64,000 nt of DNA. It comes from Dimorphilus gyrociliatus (lineage: Eukaryota; Annelida; Polychaeta; Dinophilidae). Below, one piece after another: positions 13,188 through 23,921 of the stretch (positions are counted from its first letter, which is position 1; every line of letters begins with the position of its first letter). Made by a program: the position numbers and the translations under genes. Location of the stretch: NCBI GenBank assembly GCA_904063045.1, contig CAJFCJ010000016.1:186001-250000 (forward strand). Reading direction: 5' to 3'. Under the pieces are notes generated by a model. That model was not told where the DNA came from, ran no database searches, and saw nothing but the letters and a program-made list of their open reading frames with translations.

Positions 13188-14152
13188 TTTTCTTTCAACC
13201 TATTGACCAATAAAGCTAAAAAAAAATTAACAATTTGTGGCGTTATCTATCAATAGATTGGTTGGGGTATCTAAACACGTGTTATAAAGCGAGGCTGAAT
13301 GAAAACTGGTAAAAATTTCACTCTTTTGCTTAAGGGAACGAGTTGACAATATCCATTAGGCTTAGGTGAAAGTTTTTAAAGGTGTTTGTTAACTTTTAAA
13401 TTGAGTAGCTGTAGTTAAGAGTTCAATTAGAGTATGAAAATTGGTCATAACGAATTTTTATAAAATTTTACAAGTAACTCAACAGAATCCTTCAAGAATT
13501 TACTTCCTTTTAGGTAAATAAGTTTTTTGTTATTGACGTTTTTTTTTGTAAATAGTCGCCTCAGTTAGCATACGGATACTATTGTATCATTCCTATTTTT
13601 TTTATATCACTCTCTAAATGAAATAAATGATGGCTTCTATATTTTAAAAAGCAATATAAAAACCTTTGCAAGCATCAATTTCTTTCGTCAAACAATATAT
13701 TTATCAAAAATTACTACTTTACCATACACATAATTTTGTTTTGTTAATTCTATCTGTTATTTAGAGGCACCAATGACTGCTTAGCAGACCCTTGAAGAAT
13801 GTTCGAAACAAACTATAGTTTTGAAATCACATCGAATTTCTAATACGGATAAATTATAAAATATTATCTTCTTGAACAAACACTTTAAAGTTACCTTTTT
13901 ATATTATTACAAGCTATTAAATTAAATTATGATATAAAGCATTTAGACAGAGAGTAACATAAATAATATATTTTGTATGGAAGTTATTTTTATTAACCGA
14001 TGAAGATATTAACCAATTTACTTGTACGTTTAAAATAAATAATTTAACTAATTGATAAATTAAATGAAATTGTTAGTCTACAAAACTAACTACTAGAAAA
14101 TATGAAAATACTAAATATTCTTCTAATATCGCCCTTATGTTTTCTTTTTCAG
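13188..14152. other. Intergenic region between divergent genes
   Basis: It separates PTRH2 (-) from the zinc-finger gene (+). It holds the E-box at 13276-13281 and ends at a TTTTTCAG acceptor (14152), so an untranslated first exon of the zinc-finger gene probably lies within it. I could not place that exon. Confidence 0.45.
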
Positions 14153-14181
14153 GTAGGCAGCCATCTGATATATAGTTTGAT

Positions 14182-17100
14182 ATGAAAGACGAAAAATTAG
14201 TTTTTGGCGATGAGCTTCGCTTTAAACAGAACATTTTAAATTATATTTCTAACTATGTTTTAAAACTTAAAATGGAAGAAGGGTCTTTTGATATCTATTT
14301 TACAGTATACATGGATTTTGGATATACTTATAGAATGTATAAATTGTATTACCCGGGTAGTTGCCTTGATAGTGCAGCTGGCGAAGAATTTAATAAAGTA
14401 AAGTTTAGAGCTACTTTGAAGAAGGCTCTTCTCTACACAAGAGATTATGTTTTAAATAAAAGGCATCCATTGGTATCTATTAACGGCTTTGTGGAGTTGT
14501 CACTTACCAGTGGTAACATTCGATGCGAAGCATATACTTTAGATATAACGGAGGAACATCGGAAATTAAATAGACCGATATTCAGTCCAAATTTAATTAC
14601 AATTGAACCTATTAGTGAAGGAAGTAGTTCTCAAGAGACTACAAGCAGAGGATTAGCAAGTAACGGAAAAAAAGTTATTCGACCAAATAGTTCGGGTGTA
14701 CTATTAGAAACATTTGAAGGAACTTCACCAAGTCCTGAAACTGTCAACGGAGGTGAGGAAGTAATAGTTATACCGAAGGAAATACCTAAGGCAGCGAGTT
14801 CGGAACAACGACCATTAAACCCACCAATTGCAACGGCAAACCGTAAAGGTTCTACTATAGTTATAGCTTTGCCTACTGATTACAATGCTTTTGATAATGG
14901 AAAGCAGAATAGAATAACAAACGTTCCACATGTTCGGACAAATAAGAAATCGAATGACAAGAACATAATTCCAATTCCAAAGAAAAAAAATGATACATCA
15001 CCTAAGCCATCAAGTCCTCAAGTAATTATTAACACGAATATATCAAAAGATAATTATTCATACTTCCGTAAAATACCGGGTACTTCAATTATTGCTAGGA
15101 AAATACCCAAGTCATCACTAAAAGCTCCTGTTACAGAATTTCGAATAACTGAAAAAACTAAAAATAAAACAACTGTAGATAAAGAAGCACAAATTCGAAC
15201 AAAAAAGTCAAGTACAGTTATCGATTTTATTCATGATCCTAGAATACTTTCCTCTGGCAGTAATAGTAATACTGAGGATGAAAACAATAGCAGCAATAAT
15301 GTAGCAGTTGACGAATCAGATAATGAAACAGTTGTTACAAGAATTTCTGTACAAGATAAGGACAAATCCAGTAAAGCTACAAACTCTGACAACGAATTAT
15401 CGAACAGTAATAGCAAAACACCTTTTATAAGAGTTGATCTTGGAAAACTGAAAAATTTCGGAACAACAGATAAATCTACTGTAAAAACCACCACTAAAAC
15501 TACAACAACAACAACAACTACTACTACAACCAAGAAAAAAGTTAGCTCAGCTTTAACTAAATCCTTAAATTCAAATGCTGATCATGCGCAAAACTCTGAG
15601 TTAGATACCACTGCTATTCTCTACATTGAGGATCTTGAAGATGGCGATGAAACGGAGAGTAATAATTTATCGCTAACTGTCAAAACTAAGAACTTTAAAG
15701 TAACACCCTTTACATGTCCATATCCTATTTGCAATAAGGTATTTTTTCTCAGAAGATCTCGAGCAGACCATGTAAAAAAAGTACACAAAAAGGATATCAT
15801 TAACTGCACATTTTGTAGCAGTGTGTTCTGCTGGCAAACGGATTATGGTATTCATTTCCTGGAGGAACATAAAAATGAAGTTGCTCTTGTCGAAAAAGGA
15901 TGCTGTTGTGGACGATATTTTAATGGAAAGATTCTTTTAAGAGATCATCTGTGGAAAACACATTATGCTAAAGGTTATAAATGCAGCATTTGCTCACAAA
16001 AATTTCAACAAACTGAAATAGAGCCCTTAAGGCATCACCTTATGAGACATACGAACTATATGTGTGCCCTTTGCGGGCAAGAGGAATCGAATCCGAAAGA
16101 ATATATTAAACATTTCAAAAATGGTCATCCAGGTAAAACAATTCTTTATTCCTGTTTCTTATGTAGTGCACTTCTTGAGGAAGCCGCTCTTGAACTACAT
16201 TATATGACAAAACACTGTACGAAGTCAATAGATATACCTAAAGCGTTAGATACGTCTGGATCTGCATCAGATATTATAAGTGACAAATTAAGAAAGTGGT
16301 ACAACTTAAAAGATTGCTCAATTGATGTTCGACCAGTGGACAAACCCAAAATTATTCAAGCGACATATTCATCGAATAGAGAGGTATGATCAAATGATAT
16401 TTAAATATTCAATTTTTTACATTTTAAATTTTTGTCATGTATTAATTCTTTTTTGTAGATAAATCTCGAATCGAACGAATTATTTTCTAGTAATATGCAA
16501 AGGAATAATCACTGCTCCTGCCAATGTACTGATGAATGCTCCAATTTAGAATCAATGTCTTTTTATCAACATATTCTTGATACAAAACTACGAGAGAAGA
16601 CTTGTCAGCTGTGTCAAAAGAGCGAAGAAGCTGTTAAACCACGAGCCCTAGTGCCATTAGAACCAAAGAAGTTTGCTTGTCTTATTTGCGGCGATAAAAT
16701 TGATAACGTTGGTCGTCATTTTTTTGAAAAACATTTCAAAGACGGAGTAACATGTCCAGTATGCAATGCTGAAGTTTTAGAAACTTTCTCATTGTTCGTG
16801 TCTCATTTAAGAACAGCACATCAGCCGACAAAAGTGAAAGATTATTGCCCTTTTTGCTGTTGTTCCATATCAAATAACGAACACTTTAAACTATTCCATA
16901 GTGATAGACGAAATATTGGATTCTACAAATGTGTCATGTGTAAGGAGTACATAGAGTCTTATTACATGGGTTATCACTATCTTCAGCACCACTGTAAAGT
17001 TAAAAAGACTACTCCACCGGAAAAACAGTCAATTTCTAAAGAAGTAAACGCTTTACCAACTTATAGAAATGACCAATCGGTTGCGGATGATAGTTGTTTT

Positions 17101-17510
17101 AACAATATAGAAATTGAAGAACTCGACGAAAGTTCTAGAAAACGTGTTGATGAGGAATCTTCTACGAATGGTTAGTTCAGATTAGAAAGTATCATAAATA
17201 TTACTAATAATTAATCTATTACTTTATAAACATTATAGGCACAGGTGAAAATTCGAAGAACTTGAGTGATCAGGTAGTTTATTATCTGTTTTATTTTGTT
17301 TAGTCAATTTAATTTTAAGTTTGCTTTTTTTCTAAATTATAGCACAGAGTGAATACTGGAATTAGTCCAGCTATAAAAAGTAAACACAATGAATCTATTT
17401 CAAAAAGGTTAAGGCCTAAAGCATCTGTAAAGAGAAGGCACGATGGAAAAATAATAGGACCAAAAAGTGCTAAACAACGGAAAATATTAATTGGAGAGCG
17501 TAAAGATTAA
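14182..17510 (+). CDS. Large C2H2 zinc-finger protein, unnamed
   Basis: Four coding exons (14182-16383, 16459-17170, 17239-17273, 17343-17510) encode 1038 residues. The start is secure: 29 bases of 5' UTR follow an acceptor, and an in-frame stop precedes the ATG. Residues 1-130 form a compact region rich in aromatic residues that I do not recognise. Residues 150-510 are low-complexity and Ser/Asn/Lys-rich, including a run of about twelve Thr encoded by mixed ACA/ACT codons near 15500-15531. From about residue 510 come at least ten C2H2 fingers or degenerate fingers, e.g. FTCPYPICNKVF...HVKKVH, YKCSICSQKF...HHLMRH, FACLICGDKI...FFEKH and VTCPVCNAEV...HLRTAH. The basic tail ends in KQRKILIGERKD. 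Several fingers have extra cysteines or odd spacing. It is likely a nuclear DNA- or RNA-binding regulator. No orthologue is named. Confidence 0.85.
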
Positions 17511-17891
17511 TTATTTAAGATAGATGGATAGATAGAGAGAGAGAGAGAATTAAAAGAGATATATATATAGAAAGATAGAAAATGATACCAAAGAACTTGG
17601 ATTGAAATATTATCCATTTTAGTGAAATTTTGAAGTATTGTGTATTGTATTTTTCTATCATTTGTTTGTTAAAATTGGTGATATTAAGAGAATAATTTTT
17701 GTCTTGCATGTTTAAATATGCTTTTATTTATAGATTTCAATTAGCAAAACATTATTTCGATCATTCCTTTTCTTCTCAGAAAATTTCGACAATACAAAAT
17801 TTGTTCGTTCAAGATAACGATAAAAACAGGATAAAATATCACAGCGAAAAATCATAAAGATTCCTCATATTTTTTGTAGTGCATAAGTAAG

Positions 17892-20800
17892 TTACAGGGG
17901 AGGTTGACCCATTTCCATTAAAGCCATTTCCTGTCCAATAGAAATAATATGTAAGCTATTGCACTTAAAATATTTCCTTGACGACACTTACAGATAATGT
18001 TTTCCCAGAAGGAATACAAAAAATACTAAATCTTAGAGTTATTCTTTTGCTATTATAAAGGAGAAATGTGCAATTATAAAGAAGGAAATGTGATATTAAC
18101 AATTAAGGATATATTAAGTTTATGAAAATTAAATTCTGATTAGTTGTTAGGAATGCTATTAATTCATTTTTCCTGTACTTACGATGGTATCATAAAAAGT
18201 TTTCCCTATTGCTTCTTCGTAATATTTCGTCTCCTTTTGTAAAATACCACTATTACCCTTTTCAGATTCCTTTAAACTCTCTTTAACTAAGTCTAAGAAG
18301 GTAGATCCTTCTGCTGGTCTCTCCTCTACAGACCTACATTCATCAAGCGCACCTACAGATGACAATAGAAGATCGTTTCTCGCTAATTTCTCGGGTAAGT
18401 CTTGCTCTTCAAAATGGCCATCCCACAGTTTTACGACTACACTTGCGCCGCTCTAAAGTTCAGATCATTAATACAGAATATTATAACTATATAATAGGAT
18501 AATTTCTTACCATAAACATTTCAGGAGGCCATGACGTCCCTGCTAAATAATCTGCAACTTTGGTCGTCTTTAATGCTTCCTGCATTTCTTTTGCTGGATT
18601 TTCTTTAAATAATGGTAAATGGTATTCACCATGACTCACAACTCCATTCCTAATAAAAATTTACATTTAATGTAAAGAAAATCTATTTTTTCTCATTTAT
18701 TTTGTCTTACTCATCGAAAAGTGGCATTATCGTCCAACCTATCATCGTCAAGCCTATGTCTGCGTCAGGGTCACCTTCTGCGGACTTGACCACTCCAATC
18801 GTTTGATGATCTTCACTTGGTATATATACCACTTCTAATGCAAATATTTGAAAGAGAATCATACTATATAAATCAAAATGAGGATGTTTAATGTTGGGAT
18901 TGTCATTCCATTTCGGCGATCTTCGAAAACTGCTCAAATTATACTTCATAGACACAAGCTGATCGTTTCTTCCGTAACCTTCCTCAGTGGGTGGGAGTTC
19001 TTGAGCTCTCGTACCCCTATGAACTCTTCCATATACTTGACACATTTTATCAGGTAATCCATAGGCTGCAATAATTTTCACATTTAGTCCAGCAGATATT
19101 CTGTAACGCACACATTTCGATACATCAATATTATCAGCAGGATTTGTCATATTCATTTTTTCTCTATCTAGTCTATCTGTAAGCCAAAGTATCAAATCAG
19201 AATTTTTATTAGAAGTTAGATGTGTATTTTCCTTCTTTTGAAGTTCAATTATAGCTTCTCGAACAGTTTTATTTCTATCTTCATTATAACTCTTTATAAC
19301 ATTCATTTCTGATTTGTTAAAGCCAGTATAGCGTTTATAACGAGCTGTAGGTGGTGGAGTAGAGGGAGTTCCAGGTTGATGTTTTGTTAGTCTTAAAAGA
19401 ATGCGAGTGGCTGGAACCATAGCTTCTTTTAAAATATCTAAAGGATTCCCTTCTGGTCTACCGCCGTGTAACTCCAAAGAATGTGCGCCTACTTTTAGAT
19501 TATTGTTTTCATCGAATGGCTCAAATGCGGAATTACCTATCACTTTAAGACTGGAGTCGTCAGCATCCACAGTATAAATCCTAAGAAATAGAATGCATTT
19601 GGAATTGACAGTAGCCTTTTGACTATTACAATGTCGCTTATATTGAAAAACAGGAGATCTGCTTGAAGAATCCAGTATTGGAACTGCCTTTATCTTCCAA
19701 TCTCGAGTGTCTGTTCCATGATCAATCATATCTCCATTAATTCGGATAATTGTTGCTGTATCAGGGATATAATCAACTCTATCTATATATAAATCAAATG
19801 GTTCATTATTCTTGATATTTTCTTCCAAGGGAGAAGGTGTTCTATGAGGAGCTGGAGTTGGTGTTGACAATCTCCGTGGAACCGGCGAAGGCCTTTCAGT
19901 TCTAGGATCAAATACAATCGATTTCAGAATAGATCCTGATGAAAGAATGTCTAAAAAGAAAAGAATAAATAAATTTATATTTCTGCTTCTTAATAAGATG
20001 ACGCTCACTTACCGGATGGATTAGACCTTGGTGATGAAAGAATTTCTGTCTCAGGAACTGGTCCAGAATGTATATCTATGCTAACATCTCCTTCATTTAA
20101 TACCCACTCTCCCTCTTCTTGTTTGAAAGCATTGACCTGGCCCCATCCTAGAGGAACTTTAGCACTTAGATTGGTATCGCCAGCTTGATAAAAGTCTAAG
20201 CGAAGAATCAAAAAGGGTTTTAAATCTTCACCAGTATCTTTTAAATCATATTCTGAGAGATTGATGCTCTCAGATATCCACTTTTCTCTTTCAAAAGATA
20301 CGGTATATACAATTGAACCATCAGGTTCGTATTTAGGTTCATTAACAGTTGCTTCAATATTTGATGATCGCGAACGGAGCTTAGTCGAACCGAAAAATAC
20401 TGACGTAAGTCCTTTTATTTTACCAAAATGTAAATTCTTCAACCAACTATTACTTTTTATGGCATTTGAACCAACTCTTAGATAAGCTATTAGTTTTTTA
20501 ACGCCGCTGGCCGGGAGAGTTCCAACAATAGGTGTAGGTGATTTAACTGGTGAAGGAGGAGCTGTAGAAGGCACTGCTGTTGATAATGGTGAGACACTTT
20601 CTGCGATGCTGTGATGGAGAAATAAAATATATAACTTATCTATTAAGGCTTAAATAAATAGCAGCTTACAGAGAACCAAGTTGATTCATTTGAGGGACTT
20701 CTAGCAAATCTTCATCATTTTGTAAATGTTTCCAAGCGCGTATTATGTCATTCGTATATAGTTTGCAAGGCTCACCGAAAAAGACGGCTTTCATTTCAAG

Positions 20801-22717
20801 ATAGTGTTTTGCTTCCAGAAATTTATGCTTTAAAAGCATAAGTAAGGCCAAGCATAGATCTTCTATAGCCTTATTATCCCAACCCTGCATCATAAATTGA
20901 TCCCAACTCCACATTATGGCTGGGCAATCTAAAACGGTTACAAAGCCTTCCCCAATCCATTTACGAATAAAGATCAATGGATCTCCAAATATATCACGGG
21001 ACATTTGAAGCGATTTCTTAGAAGATGGATCAGATTTGAGGAAATCTTCTGCTTTCGTCCTCTCAGACATCATCAATTGAATCATAAAATCCCTTCTAAA
21101 GCTGTTGACTTCCGTTTCGTATTCACTGACAGTGCTGAAGAAAGATAAGAACATAGGAAAAAAATGAATAAGAAGCATAATATTAGAAAAATAAAAGACC
21201 TTCCTATATCTTTTAAATGAGTTACAAATTTTGGATCCTTTTTCTTTAATCTTCTTAAACAATTGTCTGCCATAGCAAATACATTAGGCCATTTAGGATA
21301 TAATGTTTGATTGAGCAAATCCAGGTACATCGCCAATTCATAGACATGTTCGCTTTCGGCTTGTTCCTCAAAAAAGGCTAGCTGTATCGGGAAAAGCCAA
21401 CAAACTAGATAAGGTTCATAGCTACCATCGTACACGTAGAGACAATTAAGGGTCCTAGCCGCTTCTCTCATATGTTCATTGCTATCAATTGCACACTGTA
21501 ATCCGGGAGTGGTATCATAAATTTGGATCACAACATTGTCAATAAGTGCACTAATAGGAGAATGAGTAGCTCTTTTTATCTTTAATTCGCTTACTCTTCT
21601 CGATATTGCTCTTCCAAATTTCTCCCTTACTAATAAAGAAAGAAACGTCAGTATTACGTAATTTCGTAAAAGATATAAAGTTTAAAACGAACCTAAATGC
21701 TCAACATTAACTCCTTCATATTTCCGACGATGATGTTTATATAAAACGTCTAGCCAAATATAACTTCGTAGGGATGGAGGTAATCTATATCCTTTTAAAG
21801 ATTTGACAATCTCGGCAAACCTTGAAGGATCTCGTTTCAAGATAAAAACTAAAGATCTTGAAATGGAATTACTTTCCATTCCCCAATAAGCCGATGGTTC
21901 TATTGGTTCGAGTGTCGAAATGGTGGATAAAGAATTGACAGATAAGGAACGTGTTGATCCTTTCAATATCCCCTTCGTTGCTGATTTATTTTTCCATTTT
22001 GACCTGGAATTACGTTGTTTGGCCTCTTCCCTTAAGCGGGCAATTTCCTTACTCTTCCTCGCCGACTATAATTAACTATGATATGAGAATGAACAACAAT
22101 GATTTAAACTAGATCTTACCCAAACTTCTCTTTCCTGCATGGCTAAATGACGCTCTAATGATATTTTTACAACTTGACGATTGGTGTGGGTAAGAAAAGT
22201 AGACATTTCATCCGAAATTCTTTTACTTTAATAAGGTAAGAAAACTTAATTCTAATAGTAACAACTTTAAAATTGTATATACTTTGGATGTTCCAAAGGT
22301 CTTTGGCACTTAGCTTCTTGACAAGACTCCTCAAGTGATTTTTTAAGAAATTCTTGAACTTTAACTTGAAGTTCGTGATGTTCTTTTATTGATATTTCAT
22401 CCTAGATTGTTGTTAAATAATAAATACAAGAGTATTTAATCTTATTTTCATCTACTTACCAAAACACTTAGCTTAAATTCATCATTAGGAAAATGCGATC
22501 TGACAAAATTAGAACCAAGTAAAGAAAAAGTCATTTGCTTTTGTTTTTCATTGACAAAAAATGGTGGAAGTTTTTTGACAAACGAAGCATTAATTTTATC
22601 TGAAACCTTCCACCAAGGTGAAGAAGGTAGTAGAGTTTGCTGATAGCAACTATCTAACCAAGGAAGCCCGAAAGGATGCTCTTCATCCTGTTTCTTTAGT
22701 TTCGGATACTTATTCAT
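17892..22717 (-). CDS. Large protein with degenerate TBC domain and C2-like segments, unnamed
   Basis: Eleven exons (22717-22460, 22401-22283, 22225-22120, 22065-21693, 21629-21200, 21134-20670, 20608-20013, 19950-18711, 18649-18511, 18452-18183, 17930-17892) stay in phase and give 1344 residues. A charged region (residues 90-200, probably coiled coil) precedes a TBC (Rab-GAP fold) domain at about 265-560: RLPPSLRSYIW, YVYDGSYEPYLVCWLFPIQL, DPKFVTHLKDIG, IMWSWDQFMMQGW and LCLALLMLLKHKFLEA. The IxxDxxR arginine is absent (IYDTTPG), and no YxQ glutamine is seen, so GAP activity is doubtful. The C-terminal half holds two or three beta-rich C2-like stretches (PFLILRLDFYQAGD with PLGWGQVNAF; CILFLRIYTVDADDSS; IGWTIMPLFDENG) separated by Pro/Ser/Thr linkers. 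Its ATG overlaps the SPRING1 stop. Two adjacent genes split near 20.6 kb are possible, but the junction is in frame. Confidence 0.7.
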
Positions 22718-23768
22718 AATTTATTAGATTTAGGATATTCCAAACCAAAGCAGTATTTTTCGGCAGTTTTATATTGGTTTTGATGAACTACACTCTGTTT
22801 GATAAGTGAACGACTTGGAATAAAAATGCTTTTAGTTAATATTATTTTGATAAATACTTGAGAGGATGTTCGACACTTTGTCAAGCACAATTCAAATCTA
22901 TCGGACACGGCGTCGAATGCGTGGGGAATTAATTTTGCTTTTAGCACTCTTTCTAAAATTCCTTTCTGCTTGGAAATTGAATAATTATCGTTTAAAACTC
23001 AATATAAGTGAGACGATTAATATACAAACATTCTTTGGTTTTAAACAGCAGGCAACGCAATTTTCGTATAAAGAACAGCAGTTATTTTCTAAGCAATGTT
23101 GACAGTCGTATCTACGAGTTTCCTTTGATTGTAGGCAACATCCAGTAGAAGTTATCGCTCTTCTGAGGCATATATAACCTCTTTCATCGACTATTTGCAG
23201 TCTTCCTTGAACGGAATTTCTACAATGTATTATTGTTATATTATCTTCGCTCAAAGACGTTTCTAAAGGTTTATTCCATTGGAAGTCTTCGACTTTCAAA
23301 TTAGGTGTTGTGTGATATTCAATTTTCCTGGTGAGCTGTTGAAAAATAGAGGATGGTGAGCTGCTAATTGGAGAAAGGTAAAAACAGAATCTAAGGTTCT
23401 AACTGCTCTACCAAAGAAAATCCAAGCCTAACAAATAAGAGTCAATATAGATTTATATTTATAAATATATCTTAATGATTTATATTGATTATCAACCAAT
23501 AAAAAGTAAATAGAATCGAAGAACAAATATTACTCAAAGGACAACTATTCAATAAAAAGCAAGAAATATATGGGAAGGTTTGAGATTTATTGTGAAAACA
23601 TCGTGTAATTTTTTAACTTGATAGTCTTTGCTCTTTTTAAGAATAAAAGGTATTTAGAGAGCGATAAAGGCGTACCTTAAAAAAAGCGTTTTCAAGAAAG
23701 TATAAAAGTGAACAACAAAAAATAAGCGCCAAAAACCAGCGTCTTCTTATTAATCGAGAAAAACGCAT
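22714..23768 (-). CDS. SPRING1: SREBP-regulating protein SPRING1 (C12orf49)
   Basis: Golgi membrane glycoprotein that in vertebrates licenses site-1 protease (MBTPS1) to cleave SREBP, and so sets sterol and lipid synthesis. Four exons (23768-23676, 23335-23030, 22965-22858, 22794-22714), all phase 0, give 195 residues against about 205 in human. Exon 1 encodes a basic segment followed by a membrane anchor (RRRWFLALIFCCSLLYFLE). The lumenal part has the family pattern CRNSVQGRL, ERGYICLR, GCC, YDCQHCLENNCCSLYENC, CCLKP, then RFELCLTKCRTSSQ and KYCFG. The head-to-head neighbour ANKFY1 starts 153 bases away. The stop TGA overlaps the ATG of the TBC gene downstream as ATGA. Confidence 0.93.
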
Positions 23769-23921
23769 GAGAGCATGATACCCTAACAGATCTCAAAAAT
23801 TCCCTTGTTTTAAACAACAATTAGCAACAGGCGATAATCAAGGAAAATTTTCATCAAAACAGAAAGCATAACGGGCACATGATCGTATGTTTCACTCTTA
23901 GTGAATCACGTGACCGGAAAA
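23769..23921. promoter_or_regulatory. 153-base bidirectional promoter, SPRING1 / ANKFY1
   Basis: The whole space between the two divergent start codons is 153 bases, so both 5' UTRs and promoters must fit here. It contains ATCACGTGACC, with TCACGTGA at 23906-23913 only nine bases before the ANKFY1 ATG. This is the palindromic E-box bound by MITF/TFE-, USF- and MYC-type bHLH factors. Confidence 0.6.

Noticed and set aside
15231-15533. Minus-strand 100-codon ORF rich in valine and leucine
   Set aside because: It is the antisense shadow of the Thr/Ser-rich coding region of the zinc-finger gene.
22866-23102. + strand 78-codon ORF overlapping SPRING1
   Set aside because: It is the antisense shadow of SPRING1 exons 2 and 3, whose cysteine pattern is conserved.
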